DNA of 64,000 nt from Bacillota bacterium (GTDB taxonomy: Bacteria; Bacillota; UBA4882; UBA8346). The stretch lies in contig JAEXDA010000077.1 of NCBI GenBank assembly GCA_023401925.1, forward strand, positions 184,820-248,819, read 5' to 3'. Shown piece by piece: positions 1-7,637 of this stretch (the first letter of the stretch is position 1; the number at the start of each line of letters is the position of its first letter). The notes beneath the pieces were generated by a model. The model was given only the letters and a program-made list of their open reading frames with translations, was not told the origin of the DNA and searched no databases. A program made the translations under genes and the position numbers.

Positions 1-414
1 TTTTATTAATTTAGCTACTTCCGCAACCGTGTAAAGTACATCTTCGTTGGATGAAGGTAATTTATCAAGGTTTAAGGGGGACATATGATGATTAATAGAA
101 TAAGTTCCCGTTTTTCTGATTGATGGGATAATTTCCGATGTAACCCATCGTTTGAATTTTTTAGCTGTTGGCAGATTACTTCCTAAAACTGCAGTATATA
201 AGCCGGATTCATTGATTAAAATTGATTCCATGTTCATACCCTCCAATTTGGAGGATATAAAATCTTCATCATCCAATCTTTTTATCATGTTATTAGTTTG
301 GTCATAATCAAGAGCATTAGCAACATCTTTTCCGATAAACCAAGGATCATCATCAACTAATATTATTCTAACACGTCCAAAATCGTTATTCTGGAACACT
401 TGTAGTTGACTCAA
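1..414 (-). CDS. BRO-N domain protein / phage antirepressor-like (partial at left edge)
   Basis: The gene starts at a TTG (414-412) with an AGGAGG ribosome binding site at about 424-431, and stays open for 138 codons to the window edge, so its 3' end is missing. The translation matches the BRO-N (Bro/antirepressor N-terminal) fold: an opening strand with FGRVRIILVDDDPWF, then FIGKDVANALDY, a KRLDDEDF segment, the hallmark LINESGLYTAVLGS and KKFKRWVTSEIIPSIRKTG. Such proteins are prophage antirepressors or DNA-binding regulators, and the C-terminal effector domain lies outside the window. It begins a low-GC accessory stretch with other mobile-type remnants, which fits a prophage or integrated element. 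Family call is confident; the role is inferred. Confidence 0.85.
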   Translation of the reverse strand, partial: MSQLQVFQNNDFGRVRIILVDDDPWFIGKDVANALDYDQTNNMIKRLDDEDFISSKLEGMNMESILINESGLYTAVLGSNLPTAKKFKRWVTSEIIPSIRKTGTYSINHHMSPLNLDKLPSSNEDVLYTVAEVAKLIK

Positions 415-457
415 TCTGATCACTTCCTCCTGATATTACTGGGTTATTTTTTGTTTG

Positions 458-483
458 GTTGGCATTGTCTACGAGTTGCCAAC
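458..483. promoter_or_regulatory. inverted repeat upstream of the BRO-N gene (possible operator)
   Basis: GTTGGCA (458-464) and TGCCAAC (477-483) form a 7-bp inverted repeat centred about 57 bases upstream of the BRO-N start. Prophage regulators often control their own promoter through such sites. No clean -35/-10 pair was found, so this is a weak candidate. Confidence 0.3.
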
Positions 484-1111
484 TGCGAATATGTTTTTAT
501 ATAATATTGTAAGTAAAACCTAGTAAAAATAAATAAAACAGTTTCCTTTAAAAGCCTTTATCTTCAAGTATTACAGGTAATAATAAATAAAAATAGATTA
601 GTAAAAATTAAACTCGTTCAACATACCTATCACGTAGAAACCGTCTGTTGTCTACAAAGGGTGAATGTGTAGAAATCCTTGAGTTTAAGCACTTTGCGAA
701 GGTTTTTAAGTTCACTGGGAAATCGAATTTTGGAAGGAAAAAAGAGATTTCCAATGAGATTAAAGTCGCAGTAGTTATGGAACTGGTATGAGTGGACACA
801 AAAATATATCGTTCATAAACTTGATTAATTCAGTAAAATAAACCATCAACAACTTCATAAGAAAAAGCCCAATGCGAACAAAGTTCGCTATAAGACCGCT
901 TGTTTTCAACATCTTTGATGTGAAAGCAGGCGGTCTTCTTTGCGTGAGTAACGAGGAGAAGTCGAGATAAATCGGGCATTTGCTTGCAAATAGGCACCGA
1001 TTTATCGAAGAATTCGAGGAGCGCCGCGACAGCGACATAATTTATTCTGGAGCTTTCGTTACGAACTGCCAGCTTTCACATGACACCTACGATTTAAGGA
1101 GGTAAGAGAAG
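484..1111. other. intergenic, no supported gene
   Basis: About 630 bases of AT-rich DNA followed by a more GC-rich part. Short plus-strand frames around 612-790 read like decayed protein (FAKVFKFTGKSNFGRKKEIS) but have stops and no ribosome binding site. No RNA gene, terminator or repeat was recognised. A strong AAGGAGG at about 1097-1103 belongs to the next gene. Confidence 0.5.
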
Positions 1112-1848
1112 ATGAACAAATCAAAGGAATTGTGTTCATTATGGAACAACGAACAGGAAGTACAGAAGAATAAGCCTGCTGAAAATAAAAAAAATGTAAG
1201 AACAACAGATTATTACAAGAAATTGCTGCAGATGATGCTTAATGATCCTGATGCCATAACAAGAGAAGAATTCTTGTTTTTGCAATCAATTTAGGGTACA
1301 GACAAGCAGTAGCAGCAAGAGAGAAAGCAAAGCTACGCAAACAGCAAAGAAAGATAGAGCAAACTAATGTTGCAATGAAGCCGATCGCATTAGGAAGATC
1401 AAATTCTGAAATTGAAAAAGATTTAGATGGGGAAAAAGAAAACACAAATTCAAGGGACAACAGCACTGAGGCTCCAATACAAATGAAAAAGGACGATGGC
1501 AATGCTTCAGCTTCAAGATCAAGCATGCAACATAATTTGAGAGAAGGACTTGAAGAACTATCAGGTGTTGATCTCTCAGATGTAAAAGTGCATCAGAACT
1601 CCAATAAGCCACAGCAGGTTGGAGCATTGGCATATACACAGGGAAATGATATTCATATTGCTCCTGGACAGGAAAAGCATCTTCCTCATGAGGGCTGGCA
1701 TGCTGTACAGCAAAAGCAGGGGAGAGTTAAACCTACTATGCAAATGAAAACGGGTGTACTTGTAAACGACAATGCTGATCTTGAAAAAGAAGCTGATATT
1801 ATGGGCCGGATGGCAACTAAAGATTACACCAGTCATGCAAGTATTTAG
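1112..1848 (+). pseudogene. DUF4157 (eCIS-core-like) metalloprotease-like protein, broken by a -1 frameshift
   Basis: Two frames join into one protein. The first (1112-1294, ATG with a perfect AAGGAGG site) ends LFLQSI-stop. A -1 shift at the T run 1290-1292 continues it as LGYRQAVAAREKAKLRK and on to 1848, about 245 residues in all. The joined FLFLQSILGYRQAV resembles the LQRTIGNQAV segment that often precedes DUF4157. The core domain follows: GVDLSDVKVHQNS, GALAYTQGNDIHIAPGQ and HEGWHAVQQKQGRVKP, where the HExxH-like site reads HEGWH, then NDNADLEKEADIMG. DUF4157 is the N-terminal module of many toxins loaded into extracellular contractile injection systems. The protein ends just after the core, so no toxin domain is present. 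No injection-system structural genes are visible. The frameshift could be a real mutation, a recoding event or a sequencing error. Confidence 0.75.
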
Positions 1849-1915
1849 CAGCTAGGCCTTAAAACAAAACATCCTCGCTTGAATGAAGAAACGATTATAC
1901 AAAGAGTGAAATCAA

Positions 1916-2155
1916 ATGAGAAATACATATGTTGTTCAAGATGGGGACGCTCTTGGCAAGATTGCACTCAAATTTAAGGTATCCATAAGCGAGCTGGTGA
2001 AGTTAAATAATTTAAAAAGTGAAAATGAAATTATTAAGGTAGGACAGGTATTAAAAATACCATTAACAGCTAACGCAAAGCCAGAAGTAAAAAATGACGG
2101 GCAAACAACGAAAGATAAGACTGAGAAGATAAAGAACTCGACCGTTGACGAATAA
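1916..2155 (+). CDS. LysM-domain protein (front part of a broken cell-wall hydrolase)
   Basis: A 79-residue frame starts at ATG after an AGAGTGA ribosome binding site. Residues 3-50 are one LysM domain: TYVVQDGDALGKIALKFKVSISELVKLNN, then VGQVLKIP. LysM binds peptidoglycan or chitin. There is no signal peptide, so export would need lysis or an injection or phage route. A Lys/Glu-rich linker follows and the frame stops at 2155. The linker continues in another frame as KENEDTGKEEDKTYVTQ, which joins it to the hydrolase remnant downstream. It follows the DUF4157 pseudogene on the same strand. Confidence 0.75.
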   Translation: MRNTYVVQDGDALGKIALKFKVSISELVKLNNLKSENEIIKVGQVLKIPLTANAKPEVKNDGQTTKDKTEKIKNSTVDE

Positions 2156-2655
2156 GGAAAATGAAGATACTGGCAAGGAGGAGGATAAAACTTATGTAAC
2201 ACAGGATATGGCAAATCTGTAGTGGAATTAGGTTCTGATAAGTATTTAAATAGTAAAAAATATGGAAAAAATATAGTGGAGTGGGATATATTCAGATGAC
2301 ATGGGATTATGCTTACGCAGCTTTTGCCACATGTATGGTATTACAACAATATCTAGACTTGAAGGAAGTCGCCACCTACAAAAATCCAAAAAGTAATGAT
2401 AAAAATACAATATTTAATGCATATAATAAGATTGTTGTAGCAGCAGGTGAAAAAAGGTATTATATAAAAGAATTTACAGATATTGTGGATGTTGGACGTG
2501 AATATGTTAAAAAAAGTTATGCATGGGAAACGGCTGGTTATTTTCGGAGTACTAATGGTTTGACCAGCGCAAATAAAAAAACTCCTGTGGATGATGTTAT
2601 TAAGGTAGTAAACAAATGGACTGATTTTTATAAAGACCATAGAGCTGCAATATAA
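2156..2655 (+). pseudogene. GH19-like (lysozyme/chitinase-type) cell-wall hydrolase remnant
   Basis: The longest intact piece is 2281-2655 (124 residues). It begins GYIQMTWDYAYAAF, which resembles the GRGYIQLTW substrate-cleft motif of glycoside hydrolase family 19 and related phage endolysins. It later has YAWETAGYFRSTNGL, like the W-x-T-G-x-N part of that fold. Upstream in another frame is ELGSDKYLNSKKYGKN, which would precede the motif in an intact protein, but a TAA at 2254 and at least one frame change separate them. With the LysM domain this gives an ancestral LysM-linker-GH19 hydrolase now broken. The family call rests on motif resemblance only. Confidence 0.5.
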
Positions 2656-2684
2656 TAAAGGTTATAAACTAGGAGGAGAATATA

Positions 2685-3560
2685 TTGAAAAAGTATTTAT
2701 TACTTAAAATCATCTTAATATCGTTTACTTTATTTACATTGACTTCTTGCGGACATAAAAATGTAATTGACGAGGATAGTTTGAAAAACGGGATAGAGTC
2801 TTCAACAAAAAATAGTGGCATATCTTCTGAACCAAAAGAATTATTAGAAAAAGTTTCATCAAGTACATCAAAAAAAGAGGTTGTGTCTACTCAAAACATG
2901 AAAGAGAAACAACCTTCACAGAAAGATAATAAAGCATCTTTTGACCATAAACATTATATAACAAATAAAGATTATGGAGTTGCTCCCAGTGTGCTAAAAA
3001 ATGAAGATATGCCCAGACCGAAAGGGAATAAGGAATGGATAAAGAGTTTAACAATTTGTTATCCACAATTATATAATATAAAGGATATATATAAAGAAGA
3101 GCATATAAATGATGTTTTGTTTAAAGAAGTACTTAATATACGGGATGTAATGAATAATAGAAATTATATAGAGTACAACATTGATTATAGAATAATAGAG
3201 GCGAATAAAAAAATATTAAGTGTTCTTTTTACTGGATTTATAAAATCCCCTCAAAAGGCAAACAATTTAGCGTATTCAGTAACAATTGATTTGAACAAAG
3301 AAAGGATAATGGATTTATCTGAGGTTTTTAAAATTGATAAAAGTTTTGTAGAGAGACACCTACACAAAGATTTTAAAGTTGTTGAGAATAATTTTGAGAA
3401 TTTAAGGGAAAACAATCCATATGTTGAAGAATATGTAGAGAATTACAATCAGAATACTCACAAACATGATTTCTACATTAATAATGGAACCTTGGGATTA
3501 ATTATTCCAGCACCGCAAGCAATGGGATATATTCTGATTGAAGGTAAGTATCAGAACTAA
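2685..3560 (+). CDS. RsiV/DUF3298-like lipoprotein
   Basis: 291 residues from a TTG after an excellent AGGAGG site. The N-terminus is a lipoprotein signal: MKK, a hydrophobic run to residue 21, then a lipobox with the acylated Cys in LTSCG. Residues about 25-95 are a Ser/Lys-rich linker. The C-terminal two thirds read like the DUF4163/DUF3298 fold shared with the lysozyme-sensing anti-sigma factor RsiV: IIEANKKILSVLFTGF, NLAYSVTIDLNKERIMDLSEVF and a terminal HDFYINNGTLGLIIPAPQ. RsiV proteins bind lysozyme-like enzymes, which makes the broken hydrolase just upstream suggestive (lysozyme-inhibitor or immunity role). Here the protein is membrane-anchored by lipid, not by a transmembrane helix, and no sigma factor lies beside it. 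Confidence 0.65.
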   Translation: MKKYLLLKIILISFTLFTLTSCGHKNVIDEDSLKNGIESSTKNSGISSEPKELLEKVSSSTSKKEVVSTQNMKEKQPSQKDNKASFDHKHYITNKDYGVAPSVLKNEDMPRPKGNKEWIKSLTICYPQLYNIKDIYKEEHINDVLFKEVLNIRDVMNNRNYIEYNIDYRIIEANKKILSVLFTGFIKSPQKANNLAYSVTIDLNKERIMDLSEVFKIDKSFVERHLHKDFKVVENNFENLRENNPYVEEYVENYNQNTHKHDFYINNGTLGLIIPAPQAMGYILIEGKYQN

Positions 3561-3942
3561 ATAAACAATAAACTTTAAATAAAAATTTTGTATGTATCTC
3601 GATAACCCTCTTCTTTAAAAATATACTTAGAATATTCTTTACTCACAAAAAAATTAACTTGCGTTATTGGTTTATGAAATACAGATGATACACGAATTAA
3701 TTAGGAAAAAGTTACAAAAATTAAATCATAAATAAATAATGAAATGAATGCTCCTCAAATCGAGGGGTTATTTTTTTACCCTAAAATTCAAATGCAAAAG
3801 GAATCACTTATGGAGAAAAAATTTAATTTCATGAAGAACCACTATTATTCAAAACTAAGCATAGCCCCCCTACTTGAAACGCCGCCTAGCAAAAAGGACG
3901 GCGTTTCATCGTCGGGAGAAAAAGCAGTAAAGGAGGCAGTCT
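3561..3942 (+). other. intergenic with a terminator and a hairpin
   Basis: AT-rich DNA downstream of the lipoprotein gene. Besides the terminator at 3751-3777 it holds a 9-bp inverted repeat, GAAACGCCG (3876-3884) and CGGCGTTTC (3899-3907), without a T-run. No coding potential is convincing. Confidence 0.5.
3751..3777 (+). terminator. rho-independent terminator
   Basis: CTCCTC pairs with GAGGGG (one G-U pair) around an AAATC loop, followed by TTATTTTTTT. It lies about 190 bases past the RsiV-like gene and would end that transcript. Confidence 0.7.
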
Positions 3943-4128
3943 ATGGGTACATACATACATTTTACAGAGGAACAGAAAGAAAGTGCTAGTCTTAAACTTC
4001 GTATTATGAGTGAACTGACGGAGAAATATGGAGATAAGCCAGCAAGCTTATATTGGAAAGAGACTGTATATCGAAGCCATGAAGAGAAGATGCTTAATAT
4101 GTTGAAGGAAGCTTGTGGGATAGAATAA
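3943..4128 (+). CDS. small hypothetical protein
   Basis: 61 residues with a good AAGGAGG site 6 bases before the ATG. It opens MGTYIHFTEEQKE, an N-terminus I associate with proteins of mobile elements in Clostridia. The rest, with an EKYGDKPASLYWKET core, is charged and helical and is not recognised. It could be a truncated gene of the accessory island. It is supported by the ribosome binding site rather than by homology. Confidence 0.4.
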   Translation: MGTYIHFTEEQKESASLKLRIMSELTEKYGDKPASLYWKETVYRSHEEKMLNMLKEACGIE

Positions 4129-4452
4129 TTTTTATATTAAAGCAACCTGATAGATTTGTAACAGTTGTCCGCCAAGGCCCCACCAGGATCAAATGACATC
4201 TTTTTTGCGCATTCAAGGCATATTGAATGTGTGGCGGGGATTGAAAAAAGAATGTAGAGACAGATGCCTGGATGAAACGGTTGAACGCCCCTGACGGTTT
4301 GGATGTCTGGGCTCTGTTTCCCCACTACTCCGGGAATCCTGTTTTAAACATGGTAACCCAGGGGCCGGATTACCGATGTCTGATTGGCGCTTTCCAGGCG
4401 GTACTGACGGTGATAAGGAAGAATAAGAGTGGGGGTTTAAATCTTGGAGAGT
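4129..4452. other. intergenic, nothing recognised
   Basis: Open frames on both strands (4272-4466 plus, 4137-4325 minus) lack ribosome binding sites and recognisable motifs. GC content rises here compared with 1-4 kb, marking the edge of the accessory island. Confidence 0.4.
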
Positions 4453-5145
4453 TTAAGGATTCTTAAGAATATTCCTAAGCTCCATCAAGTTTGAAATCTC
4501 ATAAACAGGGATGATGCCCGTTTGGTTCACCATTCTGCTTGGATTGTACCAGCATGTATCGATACTGGAGTTTATTCCCCCTTGGATATCGGAGGTTAAA
4601 CTATCGCCTACGATCAGTACTTTGCTCTTATTGGAATACTTGATATTATTTAAAGCATATTCAAAGATTCGGGGATCCGGTTTCGACACTTGCACCGCTT
4701 CAGATACTACGATATCTTCAAAATACCTAGAGATAACCGATTTTCCGATTCTTTTGTTTTGAACGTCCTTAAGGCCGTTGGTAACGATGGTTAGCCGATA
4801 GTCTTGATACAGGCTCATTACCAGTTCAATGCTTTCCTCCAATAAAAAGGAGCAATTTGCTAAATGCCCAATATAGGCTTTTGCAAATTCATTTTCATCA
4901 AACCCGGCGTTTAGGCTATCCGACAATCGTTTAAATCTTTCTACCTTTAGTTTCTCCTGCGTAATAAGTCCCTTTTCGAACTCTTTCCATAGAGAAGTAT
5001 TGATTGCTTGATAGATCGACAAGTGATGATTTTCATTGTATTGGATATTGAATTCCACCATAGTATTTTTAAAGGCTTCTCTTTCCGATTTCTTAAAGTC
5101 GAATAAAGTGTCGTCCGCATCGAATAATATTACTTCGTATTTCAT
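4453..5145 (-). CDS. YjjG-type HAD hydrolase (pyrimidine 5'-nucleotidase)
   Basis: 230 residues with a GGGAGG site before ATG 5145. HAD motif I is FDADDTLFDF with nucleophile Asp9 and acid Asp11. A helical cap follows (about 15-95), then motif II in TIVTNGLK, motif III Lys in SKPDPRIFEYAL and motif IV in VGDSLTSDIQGG. The spacing and TNGLKDVQNKRIGKS match the YjjG/YfnB subfamily, which dephosphorylates non-canonical pyrimidine nucleotides and protects DNA from mutagenic analogues. It is divergent from a Crp/Fnr regulator, and the 130-base gap holds a palindrome that could control both. Confidence 0.88.
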   Translation of the reverse strand: MKYEVILFDADDTLFDFKKSEREAFKNTMVEFNIQYNENHHLSIYQAINTSLWKEFEKGLITQEKLKVERFKRLSDSLNAGFDENEFAKAYIGHLANCSFLLEESIELVMSLYQDYRLTIVTNGLKDVQNKRIGKSVISRYFEDIVVSEAVQVSKPDPRIFEYALNNIKYSNKSKVLIVGDSLTSDIQGGINSSIDTCWYNPSRMVNQTGIIPVYEISNLMELRNILKNP

Positions 5146-5245
5146 AGGACCTCCCGTGTTTGATCATCATCTTTTCTATCATCGAAAATCTCTAGGCTTT
5201 ACAGTATGTTATAAATAAAATAATATAGAAATGAGAATTTGAACA

Positions 5246-5257
5246 TGACATATGTCA
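5246..5257. promoter_or_regulatory. perfect 12-bp palindrome, candidate Crp/Fnr operator
   Basis: TGACATATGTCA is a perfect palindrome 20 bases upstream of the Crp/Fnr-family start, in the gap shared with the divergent nucleotidase gene. Its TGA-N6-TCA form fits the general style of Crp/Fnr half-sites. Placement suggests autoregulation and possible control of the nucleotidase; no experimental support is visible. Confidence 0.5.
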
Positions 5258-5276
5258 GGTCAAGGAGTATGTATGA

Positions 5277-5966
5277 ATGAAAAGAATTTCTAATCCTGAA
5301 CTTTTGAAAAACTATATTGCCAAACATGATATCGAAAATATTTTCGGCAAAGACTTGGTAAGCCATATGGAGCTTCATTTTTATGAAAAAGGAGCGTGTA
5401 TTTTTAAAGCCGAGAGCAATCTGGAATACTACTATCTGCTGGTGGATGGGAAGATCAGGGTTTCATATCCTTTTGAAAACGGTAAATCGATGTTTTTGAA
5501 ATTTTATAAAGCCTTCAATACCATTGGCGATCTTGAACTCTTAAAAAACCGTTCCATTATCTGCGATATTGAGACAACAGAAGATACTTATTTAATCGCA
5601 ATTTCTGTCGGAAACATCAGAAGATCCTATCTGGATGACCCGAAATTTCTCCGTCATTTAGTGGAGTCCTTAAGTGATAAACTGTATGCCACCATTAATA
5701 ATAGTTCCTACAATTTCGTATATCCACTTATCAATCGATTTTCCAGCTATCTGGTGGAACATATCACCGATGAACGTAATGTGGTATTCCATTCGTCTTT
5801 CGTAGAGATTGCCCAATTTTTGGGTACGACTTACCGGCACCTGAATCGAACGATGAAAGAACTGGAAAAAAAGTCGATTATAAAGTGTGAAGATAAAACG
5901 ATCCGGATCATCAATGAAGACAAACTCCGGGAATTATCAAAAAATCCGTACGTAAAATCACTCTAA
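5277..5966 (+). CDS. Crp/Fnr-family transcriptional regulator (YeiL-like)
   Basis: 229 residues. ATG 5277 is preferred because AAGGAG (5262-5267) is well spaced. Residues about 20-120 form a cyclic-nucleotide-binding-type beta barrel (YYYLLVDGKIRVSYPFENGKS, FNTIGDLELL). A dimerisation helix and a C-terminal winged helix follow, with FVEIAQFLGTTYRHLNRTMKEL as the DNA-reading part. The FNR iron-sulfur cysteine set is absent, so oxygen sensing by a 4Fe-4S cluster is unlikely. The layout resembles E. coli YeiL. Ligand and regulon are unknown. Confidence 0.85.
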   Translation: MKRISNPELLKNYIAKHDIENIFGKDLVSHMELHFYEKGACIFKAESNLEYYYLLVDGKIRVSYPFENGKSMFLKFYKAFNTIGDLELLKNRSIICDIETTEDTYLIAISVGNIRRSYLDDPKFLRHLVESLSDKLYATINNSSYNFVYPLINRFSSYLVEHITDERNVVFHSSFVEIAQFLGTTYRHLNRTMKELEKKSIIKCEDKTIRIINEDKLRELSKNPYVKSL

Positions 5967-6077
5967 AATAAATCCATCTCTTTCCCAACTCCGTAAATTC
6001 CAATCCATTGACGAACTTTTCCGGCCTTTTTGCATACCATGATAGGGAGTCAATGAAAATAAACGGAGGACTTTGCG

Positions 6078-6902
6078 GTGGGATTTTACATCACAGTGGA
6101 ACCGGGGGTCAATATTTATGTTGAAGATTTGAATCCCGGGGGAAGGAAAACCATTTTCTTCATTCATGGCTGGCCCGCCAGTCATCGGATGTTTGAATAT
6201 CAATTGAACGAACTTCCTAAAATGGGATACCGGTGTGTCGCCATTGATACCAGGGGGTTCGGAAGTTCCGATAAACCCTGGCGGGGTTACGATTATGACC
6301 GTTTATCCGATGATGTACGGGCCATTATTGAATCCATGAAATTAAAAAATATCGTTTTAGGAGGGCATTCAACGGGAGGAGCGATTGCCATCCGCTATAT
6401 GGCCCGCCATCAAGGATGGGGTGTGTCCAAACTGGCGCTTTTTGCTGCCGCCGCTCCCAGCCTCATTCAACGCCCTTATTTCCAGTATGGCTTATCGGAA
6501 GCGGATGTGAAAAAAATTATTGTCCAGGCCAATCAGGATCGGCCTAAAATGTTACGGGATTTTGGCGAAATGTTTTTCTACCGTTTCATAACGAATGCCT
6601 TCTCGGACTGGTTTTTCCAAATGGGACTGGAGGCTGCGGGTTGGTCAACAGTGGCTGTGGCAGAGACCTGGCTGAATGAAGAAAGACTTTTTTCCGATTT
6701 GGGGAAGATCCGGGTTCCTACATTGATTTTGCACGGCATTCATGACCAGGTCTGTCGTTTCCCGCTGGCAATCGCTGAAAATAAAGGAATAGTCAATTCA
6801 AGATTGATACCGTTTCAATATAGCGGTCACGGGTTGTTTTATGATGAGCGGGAACGCTTTAACCGGGAATTGGCCAAATTTGTTGAGGAAGAGAGCGGGT
6901 GA
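6078..6902 (+). CDS. alpha/beta hydrolase
   Basis: 274 residues from GTG 6078 with CGGAGGA 8 bases upstream. The oxyanion segment is FFIHGWPAS (HGW at 30-32). The nucleophile elbow is GGHSTGG with Ser98, the acid is probably Asp223 in HGIHDQV and the base His251 in YSGHGLF, giving a complete triad. A cap region lies at about 125-200. Fold and catalysis are clear, the substrate is not: epoxide hydrolases, haloperoxidase-like enzymes and esterases all share this pattern. No signal peptide, so cytoplasmic. It is followed by the 21-bp repeat array. Confidence 0.85.
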   Translation: MGFYITVEPGVNIYVEDLNPGGRKTIFFIHGWPASHRMFEYQLNELPKMGYRCVAIDTRGFGSSDKPWRGYDYDRLSDDVRAIIESMKLKNIVLGGHSTGGAIAIRYMARHQGWGVSKLALFAAAAPSLIQRPYFQYGLSEADVKKIIVQANQDRPKMLRDFGEMFFYRFITNAFSDWFFQMGLEAAGWSTVAVAETWLNEERLFSDLGKIRVPTLILHGIHDQVCRFPLAIAENKGIVNSRLIPFQYSGHGLFYDERERFNRELAKFVEEESG

Positions 6903-7080
6903 AGCAAGCTTTATATGGGGACCGGCAAAAGGAAAACTTTTATGAACGTACGCTAACCAGATACCTAGAAGCGGATTCCACCGGTAATGATTGCGGAGCC
7001 ATGATAATAATCTTGTAGACCGGGGCGATGATTGGAAAGAAACCGAACCTCCGTGGTTCCATGTCCGTGTGGCTGAAATG

Positions 7081-7416
7081 TTTTTTGTATCCCAAAGGAA
7101 GTTTTTTCTGTATCGAACGAAAGAATTCGAAGTAAATAACAAGCTTTTTCTATCTCAGAAGGAGCTTTTTCTCGATCAGAGGGAGAAAATCGAAGCAAAT
7201 AACAAGGAATTTGTATATTAAAGGGAGGAATTCGAAGCAAATAACAAGGTTTTTCTATCCTGGAGGGAGCTTTTTCTCGATCAGAGGGAGAAAATCGAAG
7301 CAAATAACAAGCTTTTTCTATCTCAGAAGGAGAAAATCAAAGCAAATAAGGAGCTTCTTTTATCTCAGAGGGAGCTTCAATATCAACGAGGGAAATTCGA
7401 GGCAACTTATGGGGAA
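7081..7416 (+). repeat. array of sixteen 21-bp units in perfect phase
   Basis: Sixteen 21-bp units run without a single insertion or deletion. Two unit types alternate: A-type with CTTTTTCT and ending AGGGAG or AAGGAG, and B-type containing GAAGCAAATAACAAG. Units at 7165-7206 and 7270-7311 are identical over 42 bp, and 7144-7164 equals 7312-7332. Read on the plus strand each unit is one heptad (LFLSQKE, LFLDQRE, KIEANNK), but one in-frame TAA (7219-7221) interrupts it and no ribosome binding site is present. It fills the gap between a plus-strand hydrolase gene and a convergent minus-strand gene. It may be a decayed coiled-coil gene or a DNA-level element, since 21 bp is two helical turns with phased A/T tracts. 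Confidence 0.85.
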
Positions 7417-7637
7417 TTTTGGATTCGCCATTAAGACGTAGAGGTAAGCATTGGCATGGACAAGTTGACAAAAGGACTCCCTTTGAACGGCAAAAGTGCA
7501 TTGTTGTTTCATCGAGTTTCAAAATGTATTATGATTGAATTAGATTAGGAATGTATCAGAAGATTGCCGTTTTAAAACTGGAAATCGAAGAAATAACCGG
7601 GAAAAAGGGACAATGAAAACGTGAATGGATATTTTGG

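Noticed and set aside
608..1038. Overlapping minus-strand frames of 63 and 87 codons
   Set aside because: No ribosome binding sites and no family resemblance; the plus strand has equally plausible decayed protein.
3744..3989. Open frame of 81 codons on the plus strand
   Set aside because: Its start lies in a clear terminator (3751-3777), and it has no ribosome binding site.
4137..4466. Frames on both strands between the small hypothetical gene and the nucleotidase
   Set aside because: No ribosome binding site or motif; kept only as intergenic.
6965..7441. Reading the 21-bp repeat array as two or three separate genes
   Set aside because: The frames have no ribosome binding sites, are split by a stop, and owe their openness to the repeat itself.
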